A stretch of DNA of 14,944 nt, from contig CAJKPX010000053.1 in assembly GCA_905201895.1 (NCBI GenBank), forward strand, positions 1 to 14,944. Reading direction: 5' to 3'. Position 1 is the stretch's first letter; each line of letters starts with the position of its first letter. Positions 14,903 to 14,944 of this stretch are shown one piece after another. This stretch comes from an uncultured Eubacteriales bacterium. Its GTDB lineage: Bacteria > Bacillota > Clostridia > Oscillospirales > CAG-272. A program made the translations under genes and the position numbers. Below the pieces are notes generated by a model. It saw only the letters and a program-made list of their open reading frames with translations. It was not told the DNA's origin and searched no databases.

Positions 14903-14943
14903 GGGGGTGAGTCAAATGCAAAAAATGCATTTGACTCACCCCC
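14903..14943 (+). terminator. Strong 18-bp hairpin after yebC, probable terminator cut by the window edge
   Basis: GGGGGTGAGTCAAATGCA (14903-14920) and TGCATTTGACTCACCCCC (14926-14943) form a perfect 18-bp stem with an AAAAA loop, starting 14 bases after the yebC stop. The bases that would hold the T-run lie beyond the window, so terminator is the likeliest reading but unproven. The stem is longer than most terminators, and an interspersed palindromic repeat is an alternative. Confidence 0.75.
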
Positions 14944-14944
14944 G

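Overview
The window looks like the chromosome of a member of class Clostridia (Bacillota), probably an uncultured gut-type lineage. The gene order nusB - TsaD-like - xseA - xseB - ispA - tlyA - nadK - argR - recN is the core cluster of that class. The coding sequence is fairly GC-rich, while the gaps are AT-rich and carry classic sigma-A promoters. Shine-Dalgarno sites are mostly of the GAAAGGA/AGGAG type. No mobile element, phage gene, CRISPR array, tRNA or rRNA was seen, and almost the whole window is conserved housekeeping sequence.

Layout. (1) 1-1422 is the 3' part of glmS (plus strand); its N-terminal glutaminase region starts outside the window. It converges on radA (1488-2879, minus) across a bidirectional hairpin terminator. 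(2) radA has a perfect TTGACA-17-TATAAT promoter. Upstream on the same strand lies a CwlD-like cell-wall amidase (3036-3791, minus), which looks like a lipoprotein. (3) A strong promoter at 3942-3970 drives a compact plus-strand operon: nusB, a TsaD/Kae1-like paralog, xseA, xseB, a polyprenyl (farnesyl) diphosphate synthase, tlyA, nadK, argR, recN, and probably a ybaK-type deacylase. Many joints overlap or are separated by only a few bases. dxs, which often sits between ispA and tlyA in relatives, is absent. (4) argS has its own promoter at 12315-12343 with a palindrome on its -35 box. It is followed by yebC and a very strong 18-bp hairpin at the window end.

How the genes work together. The operon mixes transcription antitermination (NusB), DNA repair (ExoVII large and small subunits, RecN), isoprenoid supply (IspA), rRNA methylation (TlyA), NADP supply (NadK) and arginine control (ArgR). 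argS and yebC are translation-related, as is ybaK (proofreading of mischarged tRNA).

I found no convincing new multi-gene system. The most unusual signals are non-coding. A 13-bp inverted repeat brackets the radA promoter, and three AAAATGC repeats spaced about one helical turn apart lie beside it. A 12-base word, GCAAAATGCAAG, is shared between that gap and the argS promoter palindrome. Secondary points are the TsaD-like paralog of unknown role, the lipobox on the CwlD-like amidase, and a possible leaderless upstream start for nusB.
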